Shown piece after piece: positions 19,285-30,899 of a stretch of 64,000 bases of DNA. This DNA is from Thermodesulfobacterium hydrogeniphilum (GTDB taxonomy: Bacteria; Desulfobacterota; Thermodesulfobacteria; Thermodesulfobacteriales; Thermodesulfobacteriaceae): the NCBI RefSeq assembly GCF_000746255.1, contig NZ_JQKW01000006.1, forward strand, positions 1 through 64,000, written 5' to 3'. The position numbers were made by a program, and so were the translations under genes. The notes under the pieces were generated by a model, which made no database searches, was not told the origin of the DNA, and saw nothing but the letters and a program-made list of their open reading frames with translations. Position 1 is the first letter of the stretch, and each line of letters starts with the position of its first letter.

Positions 19285-20538
19285 ATGAAAAATAGAAATG
19301 ATGAGCCAAGGTGCTCCTTTTGTGGAAGAAGTCAGAGCGAGGTTAAAAGACTTATAGCAGGTGTTTCAGCTTATATTTGTAATGAATGTGTGGAATTATG
19401 TAATGAGATTTTGGAGGAAGAATATGAAAGAGTTAATCTTTCAGAAAAAGGAGAGTTACCTAAACCCTCTGAAATTAAGGCTTATTTAGATCAATATGTA
19501 ATTGGACAAGAAAGAGCTAAAAAAATTCTTTCTGTAGCTGTTTATAACCATTATAAAAGAATAGAATATGAGAAATATAAAAAAGGCAAGTTAAAAGATG
19601 TAGAAATTCAAAAAACTAATATTTTACTTATAGGACCTACTGGGTGTGGTAAAACTTTACTTGCTCAGACTTTAGCTAAATTTTTAAGAGTTCCTTTTAC
19701 TATAGCTGATGCGACACCTCTTACAGAAGCTGGATATGTAGGAGAGGATGTAGAAAATATTTTACTTTACTTATTACAAGCTGCTAATTATGATTTAGAA
19801 CTTGCTCAAAAGGGAATAGTTTATATAGATGAAATTGATAAAATTGCTAAAAAAAGTGAAGGTCCATCTATTACAAGAGATGTTTCTGGAGAAGGTGTTC
19901 AGCAAGCACTTTTAAAAATTTTAGAGGGAACCATTGCTAATATACCTCCTAAAGGAGGAAGAAAACATCCACAACAAGAATATATCAAAATGGATACTAC
20001 TAACATTTTATTTATTTGTGGAGGAGCTTTTGTAGGTTTGGAAGATATTATCAAAAGAAGACTTGGTAAGGGGTCTATTGGATTTGGAGCTGAGATAAAA
20101 AATGTAAAAGATTTAACCTTAGGTGAAGTTTTATCAAAGGTTCAGCCTGAAGATTTAATTAAATTTGGCTTTATCCCTGAATTTGTAGGAAGAATCCCAG
20201 TAGTTGCGACCTTAGATGAATTAACAGTAGATGATTTAGTAAAGATTTTGGTAGAGCCTAAGAATTCTATTGTAAAACAATATCAAAAACTTTTTGAAAT
20301 AGAAGGAGTAGAACTTAAATTTACAGAGGGGGCTTTAAGACTTGTGGCAGAAGAAGCTGTAAAGAGAAAAACAGGAGCCCGTGGTTTAAGAGCTATTATT
20401 GAAGAAATAATGGTAGATGTTATGTATGAGCTTCCCTCCTTAAGAGATGTGAGAGAATGTGTGATTACTGAAGAGGTGGTCTTGAAAAAAGAAAGACCGA
20501 TCTTAATTTTTAATAGAAAAAAAGTAAAGGAGGGGTAG
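19285..20538 (+). CDS. clpX: ATP-dependent Clp protease ATP-binding subunit ClpX
   Basis: AAA+ unfoldase that feeds ClpP. The 417-residue protein has the N-terminal zinc-binding domain (CSFCGRSQ ... CNECVELC), Walker [13 protein letters not shown], Walker [11 protein letters not shown], the GYVGEDVE pore loop, and the IGF loop region for ClpP binding ([10 protein letters not shown]). AAGGTGGTG precedes the ATG. It is co-directional with clpP and lon. Confidence 0.97.
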   Translation: MKNRNDEPRCSFCGRSQSEVKRLIAGVSAYICNECVELCNEILEEEYERVNLSEKGELPKPSEIKAYLDQYVIGQERAKKILSVAVYNHYKRIEYEKYKKGKLKDVEIQKTNILLIGPTGCGKTLLAQTLAKFLRVPFTIADATPLTEAGYVGEDVENILLYLLQAANYDLELAQKGIVYIDEIDKIAKKSEGPSITRDVSGEGVQQALLKILEGTIANIPPKGGRKHPQQEYIKMDTTNILFICGGAFVGLEDIIKRRLGKGSIGFGAEIKNVKDLTLGEVLSKVQPEDLIKFGFIPEFVGRIPVVATLDELTVDDLVKILVEPKNSIVKQYQKLFEIEGVELKFTEGALRLVAEEAVKRKTGARGLRAIIEEIMVDVMYELPSLRDVRECVITEEVVLKKERPILIFNRKKVKEG

Positions 20539-20546
20539 ATTTAGTT

Positions 20547-22970
20547 ATGCAAAATAATGAATTAAAAGTTTTACCTTTGTTACCACTTAGAGAAATTGTA
20601 ATTTTTCCTAATACTGCTGTGCCTCTGTTCATTGGTAGAACAAAAAGTATTTTGGCTATTGAAAAGGCTTACAGCAGTGATAGAACTATATTTTTATCAG
20701 CTCAAAAAGATGCTAAATTAGATAATCCATCTGAAGATGATATATATAAAGTAGGAACTATTTGTAAAATTTTACAACTTTTAAAACTCCCTGATGGAAC
20801 TTTAAAAATTTTAGTAGAGGGATTAAACAGAGGCAGGATTGTTAGATTTGTTCCTAATCTGGATTATTTTTTGGTTGAAATAGAACCAAAAACAGAAATT
20901 ATAGAAACAGATATTGAAACTATAGCTTTATTAAAACTCTGTAAAGAATCCTTGGAGGAGTATTCTCATTATAATAAAAAGATTAATCTTGAAGCAGTGA
21001 ACAATCTTTTAGAAATAGAGGATCCTGCTGAATTTTCAGATAGATTAGCAGCTATTTTAAATTTTAAATTAGAACAAAAGCAAAGATTACTTGAAACTAT
21101 TAGTGTAAGGAAACGTTTAGAAACACTTCTTAACTTTTTGAGAGGTGAGATAGAGATCATCAAGACAGAGGCTCGGATAAGAGAAAGAGTTAAAAAGCAG
21201 ATGGAAAAAACTCAGAGAGATTATTATCTTCATGAGCAGATGAAGGCTATTCAAAAAGAACTTGGTGAGAGGGAAGATGGGAGAAGTGATTTAGCAGAGT
21301 TGGAAAAGAGAATTAAGAAAAAGAAGATGCCTAAGGAAGTAGCTGCTATTGTTAGAAAAGAGTTTAAAAAGCTTTCTATGATGTCTCCAATGTCTGCTGA
21401 GGCTACAGTAGTAAGAAATTATATAGAATGGCTTATCAGTCTTCCCTGGTATGAAAAAACTAAAGATAATATAGATTTAGAAAAAGTAGAGTATTTATTA
21501 AATAAAAATCATTATGGTTTAGAGAAACCCAAACAGAGAATTATAGAACATCTTGCTGTCCAAAAACTTACTAAAACTATTAAAGGACCTATTCTTTGTT
21601 TTGTAGGTCCTCCTGGAGTGGGAAAAACTTCCTTAGCTAAATCTATAGCTGAGGCTATAGGAAGGAGATTTGTAAGGGTTTCCTTAGGTGGTGTAAGAGA
21701 TGAAGCAGAAATAAGAGGACATAGAAGAACCTATGTAGGAGCTTTACCAGGCAAGATTATTCAGGGAATGAAAAAGGCTGGAACTATAAATCCAGTTTTT
21801 TGTCTTGATGAAGTAGATAAAATAGGTATGGATTTCAGGGGAGATCCTGCAGCTGCACTTTTAGAAGTTCTTGATCCTGAACAGAATTATTCTTTCCAGG
21901 ATCATTATTTAGAAGTTTCTTATGATTTATCTAAGGTATTATTTATTACTACAGCTAATGCTTTGCATACTATACCTGCACCATTACTTGATAGAATGGA
22001 GATTATTGAACTTCCAGGGTATACTGAAGAAGAAAAATTAGAGATTGCAAAGAATTATTTATTACCAAGACAATTAGAAGTCCATGGTTTAAAACCAGAA
22101 ATGGTTCCAATAAGTGATAAAACTATTCTTGAGATTATTAGAAAATATACCAGAGAAGCTGGAGTTAGGAATTTAGAAAGAGAACTTGCAACGATTTGTA
22201 GAAAGATTGCTAAAGATGTAGCTAAGGATCCAGAGGCTTTTAAGCCTTTTAAGATTACGGTATCTAAATTAGAGAAAATTTTAGGGGTACCAAAATACAG
22301 ATATGGAATTGCAGAAGAACAGCCACAAATTGGAATCTCTACAGGTCTTGCATGGACGGAAACAGGTGGAGCTTTATTACAGATAGAAGCAGTTATTATG
22401 CCTGGTAAAGGTAATTTACAGATTACTGGTAAGCTTGGAGAGGTTATGCAAGAATCTGTCCAGGCTGCTATGAGTTATGTAAGGTCAAGAGCCTTACAAC
22501 TGGGATTACCTTTAGATTTTTATAAAAAGATAGATATTCATGTCCATGTGCCAGAGGGAGCTATACCAAAAGATGGGCCAAGTGCTGGTATTACTATTGC
22601 AACTGCTATAGTATCTGCATTGCTTAAAGTACCTGTTAAGAATACAGTTGCTATGACAGGAGAAATAACTCTTAGAGGAAGAGTTCTTCCAATAGGTGGA
22701 TTAAAAGAAAAATTATTAGCTGCAATTAGAGGTGGAATTAAAACTGTAATAATACCTAAGGAAAATGAAAAAGAACTTAAAGAAATCAACCCTAAGATTT
22801 TAAAGAATTTAGAAATTGTTTTAGTAGAAAATATGGATGAGGTATTAAAAATAGCCTTAATGCTTGAAGATCCTTCTACTCTCTTTAAAGAGGCTCCATC
22901 TTTAGATGTCTGGGAGCTTGTAGAATTGCAGGAAAAATTAAAAGAAAAATCTTTAACATTAGAACATTAA
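20547..22970 (+). CDS. lon: ATP-dependent protease Lon
   Basis: Lon degrades misfolded and regulatory proteins. The 807-residue product has the LonA plan: N-terminal substrate domain ([21 protein letters not shown]), AAA+ module with [13 protein letters not shown] and FCLDEVDKI, and a C-terminal protease domain with the catalytic Ser in [10 protein letters not shown] and Lys in the following [10 protein letters not shown] segment. It follows clpX by eight bases and is closed by a terminator. Shadows on the minus strand were ignored. Confidence 0.97.
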   Translation: MQNNELKVLPLLPLREIVIFPNTAVPLFIGRTKSILAIEKAYSSDRTIFLSAQKDAKLDNPSEDDIYKVGTICKILQLLKLPDGTLKILVEGLNRGRIVRFVPNLDYFLVEIEPKTEIIETDIETIALLKLCKESLEEYSHYNKKINLEAVNNLLEIEDPAEFSDRLAAILNFKLEQKQRLLETISVRKRLETLLNFLRGEIEIIKTEARIRERVKKQMEKTQRDYYLHEQMKAIQKELGEREDGRSDLAELEKRIKKKKMPKEVAAIVRKEFKKLSMMSPMSAEATVVRNYIEWLISLPWYEKTKDNIDLEKVEYLLNKNHYGLEKPKQRIIEHLAVQKLTKTIKGPILCFVGPPGVGKTSLAKSIAEAIGRRFVRVSLGGVRDEAEIRGHRRTYVGALPGKIIQGMKKAGTINPVFCLDEVDKIGMDFRGDPAAALLEVLDPEQNYSFQDHYLEVSYDLSKVLFITTANALHTIPAPLLDRMEIIELPGYTEEEKLEIAKNYLLPRQLEVHGLKPEMVPISDKTILEIIRKYTREAGVRNLERELATICRKIAKDVAKDPEAFKPFKITVSKLEKILGVPKYRYGIAEEQPQIGISTGLAWTETGGALLQIEAVIMPGKGNLQITGKLGEVMQESVQAAMSYVRSRALQLGLPLDFYKKIDIHVHVPEGAIPKDGPSAGITIATAIVSALLKVPVKNTVAMTGEITLRGRVLPIGGLKEKLLAAIRGGIKTVIIPKENEKELKEINPKILKNLEIVLVENMDEVLKIALMLEDPSTLFKEAPSLDVWELVELQEKLKEKSLTLEH

Positions 22971-22973
22971 TTT

Positions 22974-23003
22974 AAAAAGGGAGGTTTGTCAACTTCCCTT
23001 TTT
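22974..23003 (+). terminator. Intrinsic terminator after lon
   Basis: A 13-base-pair stem (with one G:T pair) runs from the A-rich arm at 22974 through GGGAGG to the T-rich arm ending at 23003, around the loop TGTC. The A and T flanks mean it can act on both strands, although only lon needs it from the left. It begins three bases after the lon stop. Confidence 0.85.
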
Positions 23004-23015
23004 ATTTACCTTCTA

Positions 23016-23040
23016 TATTACCACTTCGTAAGTGGTAATA
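23016..23040. repeat. Perfect 11-bp inverted repeat before the nuclease gene
   Basis: TATTACCACTT (23016-23026) and AAGTGGTAATA (23030-23040) are exact reverse complements around the three bases CGT. No T run follows, so it does not look like a terminator. It ends three bases before the likely ATG (23044) of the nuclease gene, where it could be an operator or a structure over the translation start. The element is not recognised. Confidence 0.7.
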
Positions 23041-23043
23041 TTT

Positions 23044-25047
<2,004 letters not shown>

Positions 25048-25059
25048 AAATAACCTTTA

Positions 25060-25088
25060 TTGACCATAAGTTAAAAGGATTATATAAT
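25060..25088 (+). promoter_or_regulatory. Sigma-70 promoter of the K+ channel gene
   Basis: TTGACC (25060-25065) and TATAAT (25083-25088) with a 17-base spacer: five of six plus six of six consensus matches. It is back-to-back with the serS -35 box, twelve bases away. Expected start of transcription is near 25095. Confidence 0.8.
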
Positions 25089-25125
25089 TATCAAAGATCA
25101 AAAATTGATTAATTTTAAAAATCTT

Positions 25126-26133
25126 ATGAGATTAGAAACAGTTGTAAAAAAGAAAATTTTAATTATTGTCTCTCTCATTTTAATAGTTCTTAGTTTTGGA
25201 ACTATAGGATATATGATCATAGAAAATATGAGCTTTTTAGACGCTTTTTACATGACAGTAATTACAGTTACTACTGTAGGTTTTGGAGAGGTAAAAAGAC
25301 TAAGTTATGATGGTAAAATTTTTACTATTTTTCTTATTGTAAGCGGTTTTGGAGTTTTCACTTATGCTGCTACTGCAGGAGCTCAAATATTGGTAGAAGG
25401 AGAATTAAAAGAAATATTTAAAAAGAAAAGAATAAAAAAAGATATTAATAAACTAAAAGGACATTTTATTATATGTGGTTTTGGAAGAATGGGACAAATT
25501 ATTTGTAAAGAATTAAAAGCTAATAAAGTGAATTTTGTAGTAATTGATAAAGAAGAAGATTTTTTAAAGGACAGAGAAGATATTTTATATTTAATAGGGG
25601 ATGCAACAAAAGATGAAATTTTAAAAGAAGCTGGAATTGAGAGAGCTAAAGGATTAATCAGTGTATTAACTACTGATGCTGAAAATCTTTATGTAGTTTT
25701 AAGTGCAAGGTCTTTAAATCCTAATTTATTTATTGTAGCACGTGCAGCAGAAGAAGAAGCAGAAAGTAAATTAAAAATAGCAGGTGCAGATAGGGTAATT
25801 TGTCCCTATCATATAGGTGGTTTAAGAATGGCTCATACTGTTATTAGACCTAATGTAGTAGATTTTTTGGAATTCGTTACCCGTTCAGAATATATGGATA
25901 TTCAGATTGAAGAAATAAGAGTTTCAGAAAATTCATCTTTAGTAGGGAAATCCTTAAGTGAAGCCAGAATTGGCAGTGAGATAGGGGCTATAGTTATAGG
26001 TATAAAAAGAGCAGATGGAAAAATTGAATTTAATCCCTCAGCTTATACTACGATTAATAAAAACGATATTTTAATTGTTTTGGGTCCTATGCAAAAATTG
26101 ACAATTTTAGAAAAATTAGCTCAAAAAACTTGA
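25126..26133 (+). CDS. Potassium channel protein with RCK (TrkA-N/TrkA-C) domains
   Basis: A two-span ligand-gated K+ channel of the MthK/Kch type. After the first span (ILIIVSLILIVLSFGTIGYM) come the pore helix and filter TVTTVGFGE, then the second span. The cytosolic part has a Rossmann RCK domain (FIICGFGRMGQIICKEL, then VVIDKEED) and a TrkA-C domain ending in NDILIVLGP. ATG at 25126 follows the predicted transcript start by about 30 bases; TTG at 25105 is an alternative. Neither has a clear ribosome-binding site. 335 residues from the ATG. Confidence 0.9.
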   Translation: MRLETVVKKKILIIVSLILIVLSFGTIGYMIIENMSFLDAFYMTVITVTTVGFGEVKRLSYDGKIFTIFLIVSGFGVFTYAATAGAQILVEGELKEIFKKKRIKKDINKLKGHFIICGFGRMGQIICKELKANKVNFVVIDKEEDFLKDREDILYLIGDATKDEILKEAGIERAKGLISVLTTDAENLYVVLSARSLNPNLFIVARAAEEEAESKLKIAGADRVICPYHIGGLRMAHTVIRPNVVDFLEFVTRSEYMDIQIEEIRVSENSSLVGKSLSEARIGSEIGAIVIGIKRADGKIEFNPSAYTTINKNDILIVLGPMQKLTILEKLAQKT

Positions 26134-26142
26134 AGATACAAA

Positions 26143-26721
26143 ATGAAAATAAAAAAATATATTTATTTTTTGTTATTTTTGTTTTTGCTTGCTTCATGCT
26201 CTTTAAAAGATATTAATCTAAGTTTGCAGAATTTTAAAGACATAATTGTGGAAAGAACAAAGGTATTTTTAAATAATATACCTTTAATTAAAAAGTATAT
26301 ATCTCTTCCTCCAGCTCCTAAAAAACTATATAAACAAACAGAAAACATAATAGAACAACTTAAAACTTATGGAACCCAAAAGGTATATAAAGATGAATAC
26401 GAAGAAGTAATTATACTTTGGAAGAAGGCCAAGGATTTATATCAAAATAGATATTATTTGTCAGCTAAAAAAGAATTAAAAAAACTTTATCCTAAAGCAA
26501 AAGATCTGTTAGAAAAAATAAAGGCTTATAAAGAAAATGTTAGAAAAGAAGCTTTACAAAAATATAAAGCATTGGTAAAAAGAGCAAATTTAAAACTCTC
26601 TCGCTTAAAAGAAAAAGAAGAAAAGCTCAAAATAAAATTATATTTATGGAAATTAAAAATTTTATTAACCACGGAGAATTATAATGAATTTAATGAAGCA
26701 ATTAAAAATCCTCCATTTTAA
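26143..26721 (+). CDS. Putative lipoprotein with charged helical repeats
   Basis: Function not recognised. The N terminus is a typical lipoprotein signal, MKIKKYIYFLLFLFLLASC, with Cys in the lipobox LASC. The remaining ~170 residues are Lys/Leu/Tyr-rich and probably helical, with a WKKAKDLYQNRYYLSAKKEL segment of the kind found in TPR-like or DUF4398-like cell-envelope lipoproteins. It lies nine bases after the channel gene and its end overlaps pgpA by 38 bases. Confidence 0.7.
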   Translation: MKIKKYIYFLLFLFLLASCSLKDINLSLQNFKDIIVERTKVFLNNIPLIKKYISLPPAPKKLYKQTENIIEQLKTYGTQKVYKDEYEEVIILWKKAKDLYQNRYYLSAKKELKKLYPKAKDLLEKIKAYKENVRKEALQKYKALVKRANLKLSRLKEKEEKLKIKLYLWKLKILLTTENYNEFNEAIKNPPF

Positions 26722-27193
26722 TGAATTTGATAAGAATTTTTTTTGGATTTTCATTTCATCAGGGGCTTTGGTAGGTTTTTTACCTTTATGTCCAGGAACT
26801 TTTGGAGCTTTAGAAGGTTTAATATTTTTTTGGTTTATTAAAAATTTATCTATGGTTTACCAGATTTTATTAATCATAATTGTAACAATTTTAGGAATAA
26901 TAAGTAGTGATTTTACAAGTAAAATTTTAAAGGAAAAAGATCCTGAAATAGTAGTTATAGATGAAATTGTAGGGATGTGGATAAGTGTTTTGTGGAAAAC
27001 CACCATTTTAGAATTTATTTTGGCTTTTATACTTTTTAGGATAATAGATATTAATAAACCTTTTCCCTTGAAAAAGTTGGAGAAATTACATGGTGGATTT
27101 GGAATCATGGCTGATGATATTTTGGCAGGAGTATTTACTAATATTTTGGTTATCATTTTAATTTATCTTGCCAAAAATTTAGGTTTGATATAA
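26684..27193 (+). CDS. pgpA: Phosphatidylglycerophosphatase A
   Basis: Dephosphorylates phosphatidylglycerophosphate to phosphatidylglycerol in the inner membrane. The 169-residue product has several membrane spans and the PgpA signatures: LPLCPGTFGAL, VVIDEIVGMWIS, FRIIDINKPFP and HGGFGIMADDILAG. The start is either ATG 26684 or ATG 26693, both inside the lipoprotein gene, so the overlap is about 30-38 bases. Confidence 0.92.
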   Translation: MNLMKQLKILHFNEFDKNFFWIFISSGALVGFLPLCPGTFGALEGLIFFWFIKNLSMVYQILLIIIVTILGIISSDFTSKILKEKDPEIVVIDEIVGMWISVLWKTTILEFILAFILFRIIDINKPFPLKKLEKLHGGFGIMADDILAGVFTNILVIILIYLAKNLGLI

Positions 27194-27205
27194 ACTAAAT
27201 TCATA

Positions 27206-28462
27206 ATGAAAGGTGCACTTTTATTTATAGGAAATGAACTTATTTCAGGAATTATGGAAAATGTTAATAGTAATGTAGCTACTAAGGAGCTTGTCTCTTA
27301 TGGTTTTGAGGTAGAACAGATTATTACTATTCCAGATAAAATAAATCTTATTATAGAATCTTTAAAAAATCTTTTTGAAAAGTATGAGTTTTTAATAATT
27401 TCAGGAGGACTTGGTCCTACTGATGATGATATTACCAATTTAGCGGTAGCCAAAGCTTTTAAATTACAATTAAAAGAACACCCTGAGTTTGCACAGGCTA
27501 TTAAAAATTCTTCAGAATATAAAAATTCTCAAGAATTAGCTATTAAAATGGCAATTCTTCCTGAAGGAGCAATTCCTCTTTCTAAGGATTTTTCTTCAGC
27601 TGGTTATCTTTTAAGAATTAAAGAAAAGTATCTTTTCTTTTTACCAGGAGTTCCTTCTCAGTTTTCTCAATTATTAAAAGAAGAAGTTATTCCTTATCTG
27701 TTAAAAAAATTTAAAGATGTGAAAAGATATTATATAAAAACTTTAAGATTTTTTGATGTAAATGAAACTGATTTGAACCAGATTATTAAAGAAGAGGGTT
27801 GGGATATTAAAATAGGGTATTATCCTGTTTTTCCTGAGGTAAAGCTTATTTTAAAAAGTGAAAGTCCTGAATTTTTAGAGGAAGTTATAAATAAACTAAG
27901 AAGAAATTTTAGTATCCAATTAATAAGTGAAGAAGATAAAGATATTCCACATGTTATAGGTCAACTTTTAACCAGAATAAATAAAACTATTGTAGTAGCT
28001 GAATCATGCACAGGTGGGCTTTTGTCATCTTTGATAACTTCTGTTTCAGGAAGTTCTGCTTATTTTGAAAGAGGTTTTGTAACTTATAGTCCCAAAAGCA
28101 AGATTGAGCTTCTTGGGGTAAAACCTGAAACTATAGAAAAATTTGATGTAGTTAGTTATGAAGTAGCTTTAGAAATGGCAGAAGGAGCAAGAATGAGGAC
28201 AGGTGTAGATTATGCTTTGGGAATAACTGGTTTTGCAGGTCCTACAGGCGGGACTTCTGAAAATCCTGTAGGAACAGTTTATATAGGGTTTTGCTACCAA
28301 GATAAAGTAAAAGCTTTTAAGTTTATTTTTCCCGGTAATAGAAAAGAGGTGCAAACTTTGGCAAGTTATACAGCTCTTGATATTTTGAGGAGGCAGATTT
28401 TATATGGTGAGGGCTTTTTTAGCTATAGATTTGCCCGAGGAATTAAAGAAAAAACTTTATGA
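27206..28462 (+). CDS. cinA: CinA family protein (nicotinamide-nucleotide amidohydrolase)
   Basis: CinA proteins recycle pyridine nucleotides; the C-terminal domain deamidates NMN. The 418-residue product has the N-terminal MoCF-like domain (ALLFIGNELISG, SGGLGPTDDDITN) and the C-terminal CinA domain with VAESCTGGLLSSLIT, GSSAYFERGFVTYS and GITGFAGPTGGT. The family is often found beside pgpA and thpR, as here. Its last 59 bases overlap the next gene. Confidence 0.93.
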   Translation: MKGALLFIGNELISGIMENVNSNVATKELVSYGFEVEQIITIPDKINLIIESLKNLFEKYEFLIISGGLGPTDDDITNLAVAKAFKLQLKEHPEFAQAIKNSSEYKNSQELAIKMAILPEGAIPLSKDFSSAGYLLRIKEKYLFFLPGVPSQFSQLLKEEVIPYLLKKFKDVKRYYIKTLRFFDVNETDLNQIIKEEGWDIKIGYYPVFPEVKLILKSESPEFLEEVINKLRRNFSIQLISEEDKDIPHVIGQLLTRINKTIVVAESCTGGLLSSLITSVSGSSAYFERGFVTYSPKSKIELLGVKPETIEKFDVVSYEVALEMAEGARMRTGVDYALGITGFAGPTGGTSENPVGTVYIGFCYQDKVKAFKFIFPGNRKEVQTLASYTALDILRRQILYGEGFFSYRFARGIKEKTL

Positions 28463-28985
28463 ACTCAGTAAAATAGAACCACCTGAAGGTCTAAAAATAA
28501 AATGGGTAGAAAGACCCAATTTTCATATCACTTTGAAATTTTTTGGAAGTATATCTGAAAAATTATTAGAAAAGATTTTTAAAGCAAGTGAGAAGGCTTT
28601 AAAAGAAGAAAGTAGTTTTAAACTTGTTATAGATAAAATAGGATATTTTCCTGAAAAAGGTAATCCAAGAGTGGTATGGATAGGTTTAAAATTAGAGAAC
28701 GATCAATTATTAAATATTCATAAAATCTTAGAAAAAATTTTTAAAAAGATGAAAATTTCTGATAGAAAAGAAAAATTTCACCCTCATATTACTTTATTTA
28801 GGGTTAAAAAACTTAGTGATAAAGAAGATTTTAATGCCTATTTAAAAAATCTTGCTAAAGAATCCCAAATTTTAGAAGGGTTTAATTTTATAGTTAAAGA
28901 ACTAACCATTTTCAAAAGTAATTTAACACCACAAGGACCTATATACGAATCTTTATATAAAATAAAAATCGGCCATGGAATTTAA
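28404..28985 (+). CDS. thpR: RNA 2',3'-cyclic phosphodiesterase
   Basis: A 2H phosphoesterase (LigT/ThpR family) that opens 2',3'-cyclic RNA ends. The 193-residue product has both HxTx motifs, NFHITLKFFG and FHPHITLFRV, about 85 residues apart, and the opening RAFLAIDLPEELK. GAGGAGG lies about ten bases before the ATG, inside cinA, so it is probably coupled to it. Confidence 0.92.
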   Translation: MVRAFLAIDLPEELKKKLYELSKIEPPEGLKIKWVERPNFHITLKFFGSISEKLLEKIFKASEKALKEESSFKLVIDKIGYFPEKGNPRVVWIGLKLENDQLLNIHKILEKIFKKMKISDRKEKFHPHITLFRVKKLSDKEDFNAYLKNLAKESQILEGFNFIVKELTIFKSNLTPQGPIYESLYKIKIGHGI

Positions 28986-28991
28986 ATGTGA

Positions 28992-29253
28992 AAAACTATA
29001 GAAGCTTTAAGTTCTGTATTTATGAGTTTAATAATTGTTTTAGAATTAATTAGAGCCTTTGTAGATTACTTTAAGTATGAAAGAGTTAGAAATAGAGATT
29101 CTTTTAGAAGTTTTATTAGCCTTTGTTATTAGAGAGTTTATAATTCATCTATTTTAAGCTAAAATTTACGGTATAGATGTATTTTGGTAGTGTATAGGTA
29201 TTGTGTTTATTATTAAAAGAACTATAGCGATTTTGGATAAACCCGAGAAATAA
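28992..29253 (+). pseudogene. Decayed small membrane protein, PsiE-like
   Basis: The gap between thpR and the next gene holds a broken reading frame. Bases 28992-29132 (third frame) encode a hydrophobic segment, ending IRAFVDYFKYERVR. The sense then passes, near 29077-29085, to the first frame, which reads IEILLEVLLAFVIREFIIHLF, meets TAA at 29155, resumes, meets TAG near 29188, and ends KRTIAILDKPEK at 29251-29253. The layout (span, EERVR-like hinge, span with VIRE) resembles small PsiE-family membrane proteins. Family assignment is by eye. Confidence 0.6.
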
Positions 29254-29255
29254 AA

Positions 29256-30887
29256 ATGAAAAAAATTTTATGGTTTATATTGTTTAGTATATTTTTTTGT
29301 ATTTTTTGCAAATTTTCTTTTTCTAAAAAAGAAATAGATTATAAAAAAATTAAACCTGATTATGGAGATGCTCTGGTTATAGGAACTATTGCTGATGCCA
29401 GTGTTCTTGTCCCTATGATAGCAACTGATGCCATGAGTCATGAAGTAAGCAGTAATATCTTTTTAGGGGTAGTTAAATATAATCCAGAGCTTAAAATAGT
29501 GGGAGATTTAGCTGAAAAATACAAAATTTCTCCTGACCAAAAGACGATAACTTTTTATTTGAAAAAAGGGGTTAAATGGTCTGATGGAAAAGAAGTTACA
29601 GCAGAAGATGTATATTTCGGTTACAGACTTATTACCAATCCTGAAATCCCTTCTCCTTATGCCAGTGATTTTTTAGAGGTTAAAAAATTTGAAATTTTGG
29701 ATAAATATACTTTTAGAGTAACTTATAAAAGACCTTTTGCTCCTGCTCTTTCTTCTTGGGGTAATTTAGTAGTTTTACCTAAGCATTTATTGGAAGGAAA
29801 AAGTCTAAGCTATTTAACTAATGTTTTCGGAAGAAAACCTATAGGGAATGGACCTTTTAAATTGGAAAAATGGAAACCTCAAGAAGAAATTGTTTTAAAA
29901 TATAATCCACTTTTTTACAAAGGAAGACCCTATTTAAACTACCTTATTTATAAAATTATTCCAGATCCTTCTACGCTTTTTATGGAATTGAGGTCAGGAG
30001 GTATTGATTGGATTTCTTTGACACCTCTTCAATATTTAAAATTAGAAAGAGAAAAAAATTTAAGAAAGGAATTCAAAATTTACAAATATCCTTCTTTTAG
30101 TTTTACATATATAGGCTATAATCTTAAACATCCCCTTTTTAAAGATAAAAAAGTAAGAAAAGCTTTATGTTACGCGATAAATAGAAAAGAGATAGTAAAA
30201 GGTGCTTTATTAGGGCAGGGTATTCCTGCTTATGGACCTTATAAACCAGACACATGGTTTTATAATAAAGCTGTAGAAAAATTCTGTCCTTATAATCCAA
30301 AAAAGGCTTTAAAGCTTTTATATGAAGCAGGTTTTAAAAAAAATAAAAAAGGAATTTTAGAAAAAAAGGGAAAACCTTTTGAGTTTACCTTGCTTGTTAA
30401 TCAGGGTAATCTTTCCAGACTCCTTGCTGCTCAGATTATCCAAAGAGAGCTGTCTAAAATAGGAATAAAAGTAAAAATCAGAGTAGTAGAATGGACAACC
30501 CTTATACATCAATTTATAGATACAAGAAGATTTGAAGCAGTTATTTTAGGATGGGTTACAGGTCCTGATCCAGATCTTTACGATATTTTTCATTCTTCTA
30601 AAATAAAACCACCTGGTCTTAATTTTGTAGGATATTCTAATTCAAAAGTAGATAAATTATTAGATCAAGGAAGATATACACTTGATCAGAAAAAAAGAAA
30701 AAAAATCTATTATAAATTACAGGAAATTTTAGCTAAAGATCAACCTTATACTTTTTTATATATACCTATGAGTTTAGAAGCTATACATAAAAGGTTTCAG
30801 GGTATAAAACCTTCAGCTATAGGGATAGGTTATAATATAGAAGAATGGTGGGTGCCTAAAAATATGCAAAAATATTTAATACCCTAA
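29256..30887 (+). CDS. ABC transporter substrate-binding protein, family 5 (oligopeptide-type)
   Basis: A periplasmic solute-binding protein of the DppA/OppA class. The 543-residue product has a hydrophobic N-terminal signal (ILWFILFSIFFCIF) with Cys residues near its end, but no clear lipobox. Typical family segments follow: FYLKKGVKWSDGKEVTAEDV, the KPIGNGPFKLEKW stretch, FKDKKVRKALCYAINRKEI and ATEAVILGW-like FEAVILGWVTGPDPD. No permease or ATPase genes adjoin it; ligand unknown. The ribosome-binding site is weak (CGAGAAAT). Confidence 0.9.
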   Translation: MKKILWFILFSIFFCIFCKFSFSKKEIDYKKIKPDYGDALVIGTIADASVLVPMIATDAMSHEVSSNIFLGVVKYNPELKIVGDLAEKYKISPDQKTITFYLKKGVKWSDGKEVTAEDVYFGYRLITNPEIPSPYASDFLEVKKFEILDKYTFRVTYKRPFAPALSSWGNLVVLPKHLLEGKSLSYLTNVFGRKPIGNGPFKLEKWKPQEEIVLKYNPLFYKGRPYLNYLIYKIIPDPSTLFMELRSGGIDWISLTPLQYLKLEREKNLRKEFKIYKYPSFSFTYIGYNLKHPLFKDKKVRKALCYAINRKEIVKGALLGQGIPAYGPYKPDTWFYNKAVEKFCPYNPKKALKLLYEAGFKKNKKGILEKKGKPFEFTLLVNQGNLSRLLAAQIIQRELSKIGIKVKIRVVEWTTLIHQFIDTRRFEAVILGWVTGPDPDLYDIFHSSKIKPPGLNFVGYSNSKVDKLLDQGRYTLDQKKRKKIYYKLQEILAKDQPYTFLYIPMSLEAIHKRFQGIKPSAIGIGYNIEEWWVPKNMQKYLIP

Positions 30888-30899
30888 GGAATTTTAGAA

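Noticed and set aside
23032-23043. GTG at 23032 as the nuclease start
   Set aside because: It lies inside the perfect palindrome and has no ribosome-binding site; ATG codons at 23044 and 23053 are closer to the basic start of the signal sequence.
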